DNA of 64,000 nt, from contig CAJZBQ010000063.1 in assembly GCA_914767885.1 (NCBI GenBank), positions 186,001-250,000 on the forward strand, read 5' to 3'. This document shows, one piece after another, positions 11,766-22,027 of the stretch. Made by a program: the position numbers and the translations under genes. The first letter of the stretch is position 1; each line of letters begins with the position of its first letter. Origin of the DNA: Blepharisma stoltei (Eukaryota > Ciliophora > Heterotrichea > Heterotrichida > Blepharismidae). The notes under the pieces are model-generated. The model had not been told where the DNA came from, made no database searches, and saw only the letters and a program-made list of their open reading frames with translations.

Positions 11766-13675
11766 TTTATTATTTACTAATTATTAAGCTCGGACTTCAT
11801 TTCCTAAAACTCATAGCCATTATTTTCAGGCTCAATGTGAATATTTTTTTAATTAAAGGTTACAAGTAAAAATTTAATAGGTATTTTAGACCTAGGAACG
11901 AAGAGATTTTTATAATTGAGAATAATGAGGAAATAATAATATATAATTTTTGTATTTTCAATGATAAAATTTGAAATTTTGCAGTAGTTAACTTAAAAAA
12001 ATTAAAAAATTCTGACCAACTGGAAAAGGCTAGTTATTAAAATACTTGAAAAAAAGCTCATAATTTAAATTATTAGTCAACAAGCATCTCTCTTAAAAGA
12101 TATTAATTTTGAAAATATTAACCAGTTAAAATAAGTTAAATAAATTTTGCATTTTACATAAAAAATCTTTATAATCGAGTTATAAGTTTATAGTTACGAA
12201 GTCCCTTTTATCATATACCTATCAGAAAATGGCTTTTATCATTTAATCATAAAAGCTAAAAATCCAGGAAATTAAATTTGAATTTAATAATTAAGATACA
12301 TAGTGGATTATTTCATTTCTATCCAAAAAATTTAAAAATATTATTGAAATCTTAATATTTTGCATTTAAATTCAAAATGTATATATGCCCTTATTTTTTG
12401 CTGGAAATAGATAATATAAAGTGATGGCATTTTTATCAGAGTCAATCTTAAGATAATTTAATTTTAGAAAGTTTTCAAATGAAGAATTAGTGGATCATTA
12501 TTTCCCTTAATATGAAGATATAAGACATATAAAATTTATAAATAAAAATTTCTTAATTATTATTGGCACAAAGAATAACTACAAGCATTATATGCAATCA
12601 AGCAAAGATGCTATATTTTGGGAATTTTTTTAAAATGATTTTAGATTTTAATTTGTGTTTTTATGATGAAGAGTTCAATTCATGACCGAGTTTACTACCA
12701 AAAATAAAGTTCAACTTACAGCAAGGCCTCTGTAATTGGCCCTGTAAAAAAGAGAAGAAAATATTAAAATAAAAATTCTTTTATAGCTCCACTGCAGCAA
12801 GAAAAATATTAGCTGCAGAAATGGTAGCTCAGCAGACCAAGAGCTACAAAGATTTTGAGATATATAGGGATTATGGAGATTATGATGATTGCGAGTATTA
12901 TGATAGCGATGAAAATTACCAAGATTATGAGGATTATGAATATTACTAAGACTTTAAGAATCACAATGGCTAGGAAGAAAATGAAAAGTTTGAGGAATTT
13001 GAAGAGAAAATAAGGTCAAAGTTTACAAGGTTCTAAGTGAGATAATTTGTGGAAAGCAACTAACCATGGGAATGTTAAAGATAAAGATAAAGCTTATCTT
13101 AATGAGGCAGTAATTGAATAAAATTATGCGAATTGATTTGCATCGAAGCATAAAAATGCGAATGTTTAACCAGAAAAAGTTAGGACAATAGAGAAAAACG
13201 GCATATGGTCAATGAATAATTAGACAATGATAACGAAATAAATGTTAGAATTTGGAATGGATGAAGACATGAGTGCTTGCAGAAGGTTAAAGAATCTGCT
13301 AGCAAAAATGATAATAGAAAAAGTGATATTGAATAATTGTATAGTCGCGGAATTGTAAAAGTCGTGCAATTTTTGATACTTGAACCCTTGAATATGTTTT
13401 GAAGGAATAGTGATAAAGAAGAAGATTGACCCTTTAAAAAGATAATAAGCATAATTATATTAATTTTTTGAAAATACCTCAATAGCAATATTACATTAAT
13501 ATTCTATTATCTTACATATATATTTTTAAATGAATATAGATTATTAATTTTATAGATTGCCAGTTGCTCGCGCACTATTTGAACTGCTACTTTTTAAAAA
13601 TAATAATTTCTATTAGCCTTTAAAGGTTTTTCACATTTTTATAATTTTTTAATCACAAAAGCTTTATTATTCACA
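11766..13675. other. Long intergenic stretch
   Basis: 1.9 kb, strongly AT-rich. A small acidic Tyr/Asp-rich ORF (12821-12949, 42 codons) with open sequence just upstream is the only hint of coding. It may be the last exon of a lost gene. No RNA gene recognised. Confidence 0.4.
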
Positions 13676-14008
13676 ATGTCAAAATATGCAGTGCTAGTTG
13701 GAATGGCTCTTGTTTTTACTGCAGCAGCTGGCAAGGTCCTTATAAAAGGTGTCAGACAATATAAAATGAACAAAGCGGCTGGAACTCCTTTTGACTCTTC
13801 CAAAATCCAGATGTACATGGGAGCATTCAACTCACCAATGACACGTAGAGAAGCAGCCTTGATTTTAGGAGTAAGAGAAGGGAGTTCTGAAGAAGTTATT
13901 ATTCAAGCTCACAAGCGTCTTATGCTATTAAATCACCCTGATTATGGAGGCTCTACCTATGTGGCTATGAAAATTAATGAAGCTAAAGATTTACTTATAT
14001 TAAAGTAA
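13676..14008 (+). CDS. PAM18: TIM14/PAM18 J-protein of the mitochondrial import motor (110 aa)
   Basis: An N-terminal membrane segment (about residues 5-25) is followed by a degenerate J domain at the C terminus with the HPD motif (LLNHPDYGGSTY). Length and order match TIM14/PAM18, which stimulates mtHsp70 ATPase at the inner-membrane TIM23 channel. The motif ITRREAALILGV, typical of this family, is seen as MTRREAALILGV. Single exon, no inserts. Confidence 0.92.
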   Translation: MSKYAVLVGMALVFTAAAGKVLIKGVRQYKMNKAAGTPFDSSKIQMYMGAFNSPMTRREAALILGVREGSSEEVIIQAHKRLMLLNHPDYGGSTYVAMKINEAKDLLILK

Positions 14009-15177
14009 GCATGTGGATTTCAATTAAAGGCAAATAAAAATGCAATTGCTAATACAAATTTTATTAATTATTTTGAGTATTTTTTATAATAAATAAAAAT
14101 GCTTTTTTTGCTGTCTAATGTATAGGCTATCGTATATTTAACTGATTCAATGCAATTGCTTGCTTAGTTTAGGGAAATGGATTGGATTCGGTGCGAAAAG
14201 TGATAAAGATTGATGGAAACTAAGTGCGAGTGTGCATAGATTCTATTCCAAATGATATATTTGATAAGTATGTGGAGATTTAAATAATTTTATTAATAAT
14301 TATGGTAAAGATAAATATAGTCCAGGAACCCTTTTAGATGAGATAATGCAGTGTAACTCCCCAGATTGGCTTTCCATATCAAGCTGACGAACTAACTCGG
14401 GGAGTGGGCAAATAAGCTTGATACTGAGGGAATATCATTTATAGCAGCTCTGAAGCAGTAAAATCCAAACTGAAATTAATGAAAAAGAAAGTTTATAAGC
14501 AGATGAGTATTGAAAAAATATATTGATCCAATACAACTTGAAATGTTTAAGTTTTATAAATGAGTTAAACAAATGCTCACTATTTTTTAAAAATCAAATT
14601 TCATTCTTTTTAAAATTGAATAAAGAACATAAGCCATCATTATAAACATTTTTATTTTAACTCTGAAATCAGTTAAATTTTTAGCTTCACCAAATAATAA
14701 ATAATTTATTAAGAGTAGTAATTGGCGAACATAATAGATTGACGCCTTTTCAATTCTGGCATTTATTCTTACTAAATTAAAACCTGCTTATAATGCATTA
14801 CTCCTCCATTCTTAATAAAAAAATTTCTTGAAAATTGAAAAAATTACACTTATTCTTGATTGAGCAATTTTCATATTATTACTTTCCTGTCTCACCACAA
14901 ATAAACTACATATTTTGATAATAATAATAATAATAAATCTTATAAGTATTACAAAAAATCACTCTTAAGCAACTTTCAGGATTTTTAGCATATTTCAATA
15001 AGTTGTGTACTTTATGTCTTATCATTAGCGTATAAAAATATATTTTATATACGAAAAAAGCTGCTCGACCAAGGATGGGGAGTTAAAAATATTCACTAAT
15101 TTATATATAAAAAAATGATTTGCAACTAATAAATAGAGGAATAATTGATTAAATGATATCATTGTAGTAATATTAAT
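14009..15177. other. Intergenic
   Basis: 1.2 kb without a supportable gene. A less AT-rich patch at about 14330-14440 contains inverted words (AAGCTTGATACTGA against ATATCAAGCTGACG) but no clear element borders. Confidence 0.4.
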
Positions 15178-15495
15178 ATGGCAGATTTTGACGAACCACT
15201 TTGCGGCTGTTTGCAAGATATGTTCAGTTGCCTTATTGTATTTTGTGTCCCTTGCGGAGGAATTTGTATTCAAGCCTATTCAGTTGATAAAGCAACAAGT
15301 TCAGGGATGGTCTGTCCATTTCTGTGGTCATGCTGCTTAGGATGCATTGGATCAGCTGTTAACCGTGGACAAATCAGACAGAAATACCACATAGAAGGGA
15401 GTTTTATAATGGATTGCCTCATTTCATGTTTCTGTGGGTGCTGTGCTGCCACTCAAGAATACAGGGAAGTCATGAATAGAGAAAGACCTAAATAA
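15178..15495 (+). CDS. PLAC8-family Cys-rich protein (105 aa)
   Basis: Two Cys-rich hydrophobic blocks (FCVPCGGICIQAY and CCLGCIG) and the C-terminal CAATQEYREV motif are the hallmarks of the PLAC8 (DUF614) family, small membrane-associated proteins linked to cell size and metal handling in plants and animals. Length is normal for the family. No introns or inserts. The specific role here is unknown. Confidence 0.88.
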   Translation: MADFDEPLCGCLQDMFSCLIVFCVPCGGICIQAYSVDKATSSGMVCPFLWSCCLGCIGSAVNRGQIRQKYHIEGSFIMDCLISCFCGCCAATQEYREVMNRERPK

Positions 15496-16257
15496 AAGAT
15501 AATATCTTACCTAATTTAAAAAAAATAAAAAATCAGGATTCTAATTAGAAATTATTAATTAGCTTTAATGAAGAGATTTAAATAAAAGAGTTAACTTCCC
15601 TGGAATAAAATAATTAAATTTCTATTTTTGGGTAAATTAGTCTCTCTAAATTGGAAAATGTTTTTTTTCTACTTAAAATGAGAGAGTAACCAATCAACTT
15701 AATATAGATGATTCTTATTCAAAAACAGCTTATTGAAGTATTTATTTTTATATGGACTGATAAGTAAACAGACATGAAAATATAAAAACTCCAAAAAGGA
15801 TTTATTGAGTCACCATAATAGGTAAATGGAAAATACTTGATTTATAGTAAAAGCATAAGAAAATTATTTTTAAATTGTTTAGAGCTGTATTTAACATATT
15901 TAGCCGTAAGTTTTGATAAATTTAATAGTTTTATATTTAGGCTAACCAATATAGCTTATATAATCCTAATCGCTTTGTAAAATTGCGAAGAAGCCAATAA
16001 ATTACTTTATTATATATTTCTTACATCCGCAACGGCTGATATATATAAAATAAATTTCTCAACAAGAGACATTTTTTATGATAAAAATATTTTCGCAATT
16101 GAAGCCTAAACTATTTTAACTCTGTATTATCATTCTATCGCTAGATAATAAATCTATATAATAAGAAATTAATTTTCCCAAATCTCATATAGAAATATCA
16201 TAATCAATCTCCTCCCCTCAAGCCCAGCCTATAAAAATTAAAGATCCTACTTTTATT
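15496..16257. other. Intergenic between convergent genes
   Basis: AT-rich 3' flanks of two genes facing each other. Nothing recognisable was seen. Confidence 0.4.
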
Positions 16258-17164
16258 TTATTTTTTCTTGGAAGCATCCTTCCCTTTTCCTTTTTCTTTT
16301 CCTCCTCCATCACCTCCTCCTGCTCTACGCATCTCAATTTCTCTTCTTTTCTGTTCTTCCAAGTACAATCTTCTTTCTTCTTCTTGCTTTTGCCTCTCTT
16401 TTTGTTTAAACTCCATTTCTTCCAATTTTTGCTTGATATTTACTCCATCATCATCAAAGAATTTTCCTGTCAAAAGTTTATACCTCATTTCTTTTTCTTC
16501 TTGTTTCGCAATATGTGTAGGCTTTTTGTTCTTTTCAGACCCTCTGATTAAAGCCGTGTATTTTGTGAGCTCGAAATCTCTGAAATAATTTATATCTTTT
16601 ATATATGAAATTATATATATTGATAAAAAATAGGGAGAACTACTGATGAATTTTTATATATATAGAGAATAGTCTGGCTCTATAATTCCCAGATCCACGC
16701 TCAACCATACGGACATCTTTGACTAGAGGTGAATACAAAGGTATAAACTGCTCGAGCTGCGTATGTGAGGCAATCCCAATAACATTTAATGAATTTGACA
16801 AAGAGTTTCTTCTTCTTCTCGATGTGCAGACCCCTACAAATGACGAATGCTGCTTCCCTGATAGCGAATAATAATTTTGTACCTCAATTAAATCCCCTGT
16901 CCTGATTTCGTCGTATTTTTTTGTTTTTTTAATCTCCTGTAAATACTCGTTTTCCAGCGCCTGGACTAGGCCTTTTCCTTCAAGTTTTGTATATTTCGGC
17001 ATTTTTGGAGGCCAGTTGTAGTTAGGATCATCCCATTTTTCTTGCCTTTTCCATAGCTGCTTGTCCTTGGGGATGAAATTTTCAATGTAATTGGTTTTGT
17101 CAAAGGGACTTCGCAGAGGAACCCATCGGTGAATGATGGTGCGAAAAGATGCAGAAGAAAGCAT
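16258..17164 (-). CDS. MRPL19: Mitochondrial ribosomal protein bL19m with long C-terminal extension
   Basis: The core RTGDLIEVQNYYSLSGKQ...NVIGIASHTQLEQFIPLYSPLVKDV...RARLFSIYIK follows bL19, a large-subunit protein near the intersubunit bridge. The frame then stops, but deleting a 55-bp insert (16607-16661, between copies of TTTTATATAT on the + strand) continues it as IYIKDINYFRDFEL and onward to a Lys/Glu-rich, probably helical tail ending KGKGKDASKKK. The joined CDS is 852 nt, an exact multiple of three. The N-terminal region (residues 1-60) suits a mitochondrial presequence. The tail is much longer than in bacterial L19. Confidence 0.8.
16607..16661. other. Short IES, 55 bp, in bL19m gene
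   Basis: It is bounded by a 10-bp direct repeat TTTTATATAT (16597-16606 and 16652-16661) that includes TA. The insert contains an in-frame TAG. Removing one repeat unit joins two open frames in the correct phase. Confidence 0.72.
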
Positions 17165-17209
17165 ATTTATATGATAAAAATGTCTAGTGATTAATAAATT
17201 AATTGGGCT

Positions 17210-18778
17210 TTATAGCCTAAAGTCAGCGATGTAGTCAGCAAATTGTTCTTTGGCAGTTTGCTCCAGATATTGCTCAATAAAAGAGTGAGTGATAAGCTGG
17301 TCTGCAGAAGGCCGCTGGCTAGGCTCTTTGGTTAAGCATAAGCTTACAAAGGCTCGGAATTCTAAACTCCATCTCAGCTTGTTTTGTAAGGTAGGTGGAG
17401 GGTTTGAGACGATATTGTAAAGAATTTTCATAGGGTTTTCAGTTGAATATGGAGGGCGGCCTTCTGCGAGCTCTATAAGAAGGATCCCAAAAGCCCAAAT
17501 ATCAACTTTTTCATCATAGTTTCCACCTGTGATAAGCTCAGGCGCCATCCATGAAGGGTTGCCTGTAATGTTTCCTTTTCTTGTCACTTCTTGCACTAAT
17601 TGTGCGGCAAAGCCAAAGTCGCCTAGTTTTACGTCTCCATTCCTACTGATCATTATATTGCTGCTTTTTACGTCTCGATGAATTCTTCCTTCTTTGTGTA
17701 AAAATGAGAGACCAATTAACAATTCTTTTATTATGTAGGCCATATGCTTTTCTGGGATAAAGCCAGCTCTGTCGCTAGCAAGCTCAGCAATGGTAAAGTC
17801 AAGCATTTCGTGAGCAATCCAGATTTGGTTGTCATGATAAAAGGAGTCATAGTACTCTAGCATGTTTTTGTGAGAAGAATGCTGGTTTAGCACAATTTCG
17901 TCTTGAATTTGTGTGGGGGAGTAATTATTTTTGAATATTTAAATCATTTTTTTAATAAATTATTTCAAAAATTTATTTAAAAATCCTGAATTTGTGTCAA
18001 TTGAGCTAGGTTTTCTGGCCTGATTTTCTTTAAAATTGTATTTTTGCCAGTTGAAAAGCTTCTGGCTGCATATACTGTGGCTGTCGCAGCACTACTAACT
18101 TGTCGAATAATTGCATAATATATTTGTGGGTCATTATCTAGCACCACTATAGTTTTCCTTAAAGACTCATCGATTTTCCCTTTACTTGGCAGCGGCTTAA
18201 GCCCTGTAATTGCTACAGTCACAGCTTCTTTGACTTTATCTTTATTTTCTAATTCTTTGCTAGAAAATCCTGCATTTCTCGCAATGTATTTTACCTCAGT
18301 AGTTTGCCGAGGGACCCTTCTATAATTTTTAGGGGTTTCAATATCCAATACAGACCTAGACATGGCTTCTTGATCAGCCAGCTTTGTCATCCTTCTATTT
18401 CCTTTACGATCTTGTGGCTCAACAGATTGTGCTCTTTTTTCTTCAGCCTGTGGAGATTGCTCTATCTTGACATCTGTTATTTTTGTAGGAGACATATGGG
18501 AATGGCATTGAAGACAGTATCTTTTATTCTATTTTCAATAAAAAAAAATTTTTTAATGAAGATTTATTTGAAAGAAAAAAAATATTTTGCCTTAGGTAAT
18601 AGGCATATAATTTTTTGGAGCCTTCTGTTTTCACTTTTAAGCTGCAGTTTCGGCAGAAACGATGGCCTAGATAGATTTTACCACACTGCTCACATTTTCT
18701 GACTTTACTTGTGAGGGAGAATTTTTTGTTGCAGGAATAGCATTTGGCGTGATTGAAGACCCTTTCGAAGATATTCAT
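17210..18778 (-). CDS. FYVE-like zinc finger + STE20/PAK-type kinase, interrupted by two IESs
   Basis: The first segment (18778 downward) has zinc-ligand pairs CYSC, CEQC and CRNC. A further pair, CLQC with two His, lies just upstream of the next ATG (18495) in the kinase frame. Joining across a 79-88 bp AT-rich insert completes a four-pair FYVE-type finger. A linker of about 120 residues leads to a STE20-type kinase: ILKKIR lysine, IHRDVKSSNIM loop, DFGF, and GNPSWMAPEL typical of STE20 kinases. A second insert of 83 bp (17904-17986) splits the N lobe; removal gives QIQDEIVLNQHSSHKN. Total length after both removals is divisible by three. If the first join is wrong, these are two genes 28 bp apart. 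Confidence 0.7.
17904..17986. other. Short IES, 83 bp, with non-TA direct repeat
   Basis: It lies between two copies of TGAATTTGTGT (17904-17914 and 17987-17997). Deletion of one unit restores the kinase N lobe in frame. The repeat contains no TA on either strand, unlike the other short inserts here. Confidence 0.72.
18520..18605. other. Probable short IES, 79-88 bp, in zinc-finger/kinase gene
   Basis: Very AT-rich, with an in-frame TAG. On the minus strand three TA positions on the upstream side (near 18598, 18601, 18607) can each join in frame to the TA at 18518-18519, giving deletions of 79, 82 or 88 bp. The exact border is therefore not fixed by sequence. Confidence 0.55.
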
Positions 18779-19076
18779 TATTAAAATAAAATTTTGATAA
18801 TAGAATTTTCTTCTCCTTATTCCATTTTTGGATAGTAATAATCTATGTTTAAGTTGAGCTTTTTATCTGTCTAAGCAGAGGAAATAAGGCTATAGATTTT
18901 GCTTCTATTTATATAGACCTAATTGAATAGCTTATGCATTTTTAAATGATAATGACTTATTTTCTATAAGAAAAGCTTAAGGCCTATGATTTTTATATTT
19001 ACTCCTATAAAAATAATCAATTAAATAAAAATTATTATCATTGTGAAAAGCAGTTTTTTCTGTTTCTTTTTAATAA

Positions 19077-21192
19077 ATGTCAAAACAGGGATCAACGTAA
19101 TTTCCACATAGACTAATAATCAAATCACATACTTGGTTACGTGATTCTTACTCCTTATTTAATTACGAAGACAACGCCATTACCAAAGACACACTCAAAA
19201 CAAGCCACGACTGCTATATTTTTCGGTCAGGGGAAGATGTCCTAATTTCAGACGGCACTTCAGACCTTGGGCCAAATTCAAAATATCTTGCGAAAATCCA
19301 AAAAATCGATGGTAAGTATCATTTAGGTCTTTTTATAATTACAGTATCAGATTCAATTGGTGGAGAATCTCTAAGTCCTAATGGATACGAAAAAATTTGG
19401 CTTGTCATAAAAAGTCTACAACCGATCAACAAAATCAAAGGCTACAGGCTTTGTGAAGGAGACATCATTAGGCTTGGAAGGGTAAAATACCGTGTAAAAG
19501 AGCTCACAGGAGGGACAGGTAATGAAAAATTATCTCAATTTAGCCTAAATGACGTCCTTGCAGGGCTAAATAACGAAGATTCCAGCGAAGAAGCCCAAGG
19601 GATTACTTATAAACTCCCGTGCAGGGTTTGTTTAAGCGAAGTTATACACATTAGCATTAACATTAGATTAATAGCGCTTAACGTCCCTTACAGAGTTGAC
19701 CGTTACCAGATCTATCGCTTACCTTTCGCCGCATGATGCTCACAGACCGCTGGGCCGACCTGCTTTGCTGCTCCAGGGTGCGTTTAGGGTAAGCCTTGCC
19801 GGCTTCGACGGCTCATGGATGAGCTAGTTGCTAGTGAGCATGGGCTGCCTTTCCGAAAATCCATAAAAAATGGATTTTCTGGGCTGCTGTCGGCAAAAAG
19901 CAAAAACACGTAGCCTGGGACGTAACGCCCAGTTTCGCGCTAGGGAGTGCCCGATTGGTCTTAAGAACTTTGCTGATCTCCCCTTTCCAACTTCCGTGCC
20001 CTCCTTCCAAACGAGATAAAAACCACCTCAGAAAGTAGACTTGGGCTAGGCTCTGTACACAACCAGAATTGCTTACCTAGCATTGCTGTCCATCTCTGAA
20101 ATGGCAAAACCTTGAGGATATAATTAAAATATGAGTCGAGGCTGCATGGCTGGGACGCCATGCCTAGACGAAGACGCCATTTTTAATTATGCGAAGTTTA
20201 TACACAGTCTAACCCTTTGATATCTCCTTGTAACTGTGATGGGACTATGAAATATATCCACGTTAAGTGCTTACAGCATTGCTTAAGGTCTAAATTAGTG
20301 ACCAAGTCAAATGACCGTATCATTTCATTATCATGAAAAAAATTATGCTGCGAACTGTGTATGAAACCTTATCCTTATAAATTAGCTGTGGGGCAGCAGC
20401 TTGTGGAATTAATTGATATTCCAAAGCCGCCAAATCAGTATATTATATTGGAATCTTTAAGAAAAGACCAGAATTCGGGGAAAGGGCTTCATGTTATAAG
20501 TTTATATACCATTTTGAGCAACTTTTAGCATTGGTTTTATATAGAAAATAATAGTTATTATAAAAAGAAGGCTAGAAAATAAAGAATACAACAATAATTC
20601 AATTAAAATAGGCAGATCTCATGAATCAGATCTCAGGATAACTGACATTTCAGCATCAAGGCTCCACGCAACTATAAAGTACCAAAACGGAGGATTTTAT
20701 CTAGAAGACCAAAACAGCAAGTTTGGGACCTTAGTTCAAATTAAAAGGCCAGTTTTATTAGAGCCTAACAACTTATTGTCTGTTCAATGCGGCAGGACGA
20801 TGCTCACCTTTACCACAAAAAGGCCATGAAATTTAATTCCTTCATGTTTCTGCTCAAGTGAAGATTCTTCATATGATGTATTCAAATACCCAATGACCCC
20901 TGGCAGATTACCTATATTACCTATAAATACAGGGATTCCAGTAAGCATAAATGACGCGCAGCATTTATTAGCGATTTCAGGAATGGGACCAATAAGGATT
21001 GAAAAATATAAGGAACACAATAATTTATTATACCAGCATTATCAATTAGGACTGAATAGCTCATGTGAAGATGAAGGTAATGAAGAATCAATTGAAGAGG
21101 TAAAGATCGCAGAACTGCCTGATGATTTATTAGATGAGCCAATGGATCAGTCGTCATATGCAGAAGACAAAATGAATAAATCGTTTTCATAG
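19077..21192 (+). CDS. FHA - RINGv (MARCH-type) - FHA protein (490 aa), broken by a retroposon and an IES
   Basis: Two 15-nt introns (19097-19111, 19312-19326) open the first part. The middle encodes a RINGv C4HC3 finger: CRVCLSE, then NPLISPCNCDGTMKYIHVKC and CELC. It is split after CRVCLSE by a 555-bp retroposon insertion. The C-terminal FHA domain (IGRSHESDLRITD, SRLHATI, NSKFGT) is joined by removing a 58-bp IES (20505-20562), giving HVISLKRRLENKEY. After all removals the CDS is 1473 nt, an exact multiple of three. RINGv proteins are usually ubiquitin E3 ligases and FHA domains bind phosphothreonine, so a phosphorylation-guided E3 is plausible. The N-terminal FHA assignment is weaker than the C-terminal one. 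Confidence 0.78.
19650..20190 (-). mobile_element. SINE-like retroposon in the RINGv exon
   Basis: It is flanked by near-identical repeats GCGAAGTTATACACA (19636-19650) and GCGAAGTTTATACACA (20191-20206). The head is at the right end (reverse strand ATGGCGTCTTCGTCTAGG) and a TAATCTAATG-like tail at the left. It is closely similar over its length to the copy at 51164-51712. GC content is well above the flanks. Confidence 0.82.
20505..20562. other. Short IES, 58 bp, before the second FHA domain
   Basis: TA-bounded AT-rich insert with stops. Its removal joins GLHVISL to KRRLENKEYNNNSIKIGRS in phase and makes the whole CDS divisible by three. Alternative TA pairs exist, but this one keeps frame on both sides. 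Confidence 0.65.
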
Positions 21193-21327
21193 TATACATA
21201 TAAACCATTTTCTATCAATGCAGGATTTATTTTCTTATAAATTAACCCTGCAGCTTATTCTTAATAAATATCATATAAATTAACATCATTTTATATTAAA
21301 TTTATATTATTAATATGCAATTAGAAA

Positions 21328-21960
21328 TTAGAAATTATCTTGGTTATAGCAATTGATACTGCAGTACTCAAATACTTGCCCGTCCATATAATACCTGTCA
21401 TTTGTACAGCCGAGACGTTTGCATTTTAAACTAATTGAATTTGGGCTTGTCATTTTTATAGGAGTAGAAGGAGCTGTAGTGCTTGGAGTTCTGAATGGGT
21501 TGATTTTTTGTGTATGCTCAGTAGAGTATGGAGATCTATAGCCTTGCCAAGAAAGGTAGTGGATGTTTTCAGAGCTGCCTGGAGTTTCCTCATATTTTAG
21601 GACCCGAGAAGAAGGCCCAGGCGTAAAAGAGTGGAAAAATGGCTCTGAAATTGGGCTTTGAAATTTTGATCGTGGAGGTGTATTTGTGGGCTCAGAAATA
21701 CTTAGTGAAGCAAAATTGTTTAGGCCTTGAAAACTGTAAGGAAGCAGCTCAATTATTGCGTTATTTTTTGGCATATCTTTGATCTTTGCTAGTGAAAGCT
21801 CAGTTGATTTCCCACAACGATTGCATTCAAAGAAAGGGAAAGGGTTGGAAACAATGCATGCCATACAAAAAGAATCCCCACAAGGCAAAACTAACGGCAA
21901 ATGATTTTCTGTGTCAAATCTTAAGGTGCATTTTGGGCAGGCTAGAGGGTTCGGGTTCAT
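21328..21960 (-). CDS. RING-finger protein (210 aa)
   Basis: The N-terminal C3HC4-like RING is CPKC, then LPCGDSFCMACI and CNRCG (residues 8-55). The middle is Ser/Pro/Thr-rich and probably disordered. A short Cys-containing tail ends the protein (CKRLGCTNDRYY, CSINCYNQ). No membrane segment. RING suggests E3 ligase activity; the partner is unknown. Convergent with the FHA-RINGv gene, 135 bp apart. Confidence 0.8.
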   Translation of the reverse strand: MNPNPLACPKCTLRFDTENHLPLVLPCGDSFCMACIVSNPFPFFECNRCGKSTELSLAKIKDMPKNNAIIELLPYSFQGLNNFASLSISEPTNTPPRSKFQSPISEPFFHSFTPGPSSRVLKYEETPGSSENIHYLSWQGYRSPYSTEHTQKINPFRTPSTTAPSTPIKMTSPNSISLKCKRLGCTNDRYYMDGQVFEYCSINCYNQDNF

Positions 21961-22027
21961 TTTTAATTTATATTTTAAGATATAGGAGGGATTCTAGAGG
22001 TGTCTAAAGAGGATGCTAAAAATATTT

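Noticed and set aside
12821-12949. Short acidic Tyr/Asp-rich ORF
   Set aside because: Composition is unusual, but the frame is very short and no partner exon could be found, so it was not called a gene.
13180-13488. Minus-strand 102-codon ORF
   Set aside because: Low-complexity Leu/Ser/Ile composition typical of AT-rich non-coding DNA; no neighbours or homologous motif.
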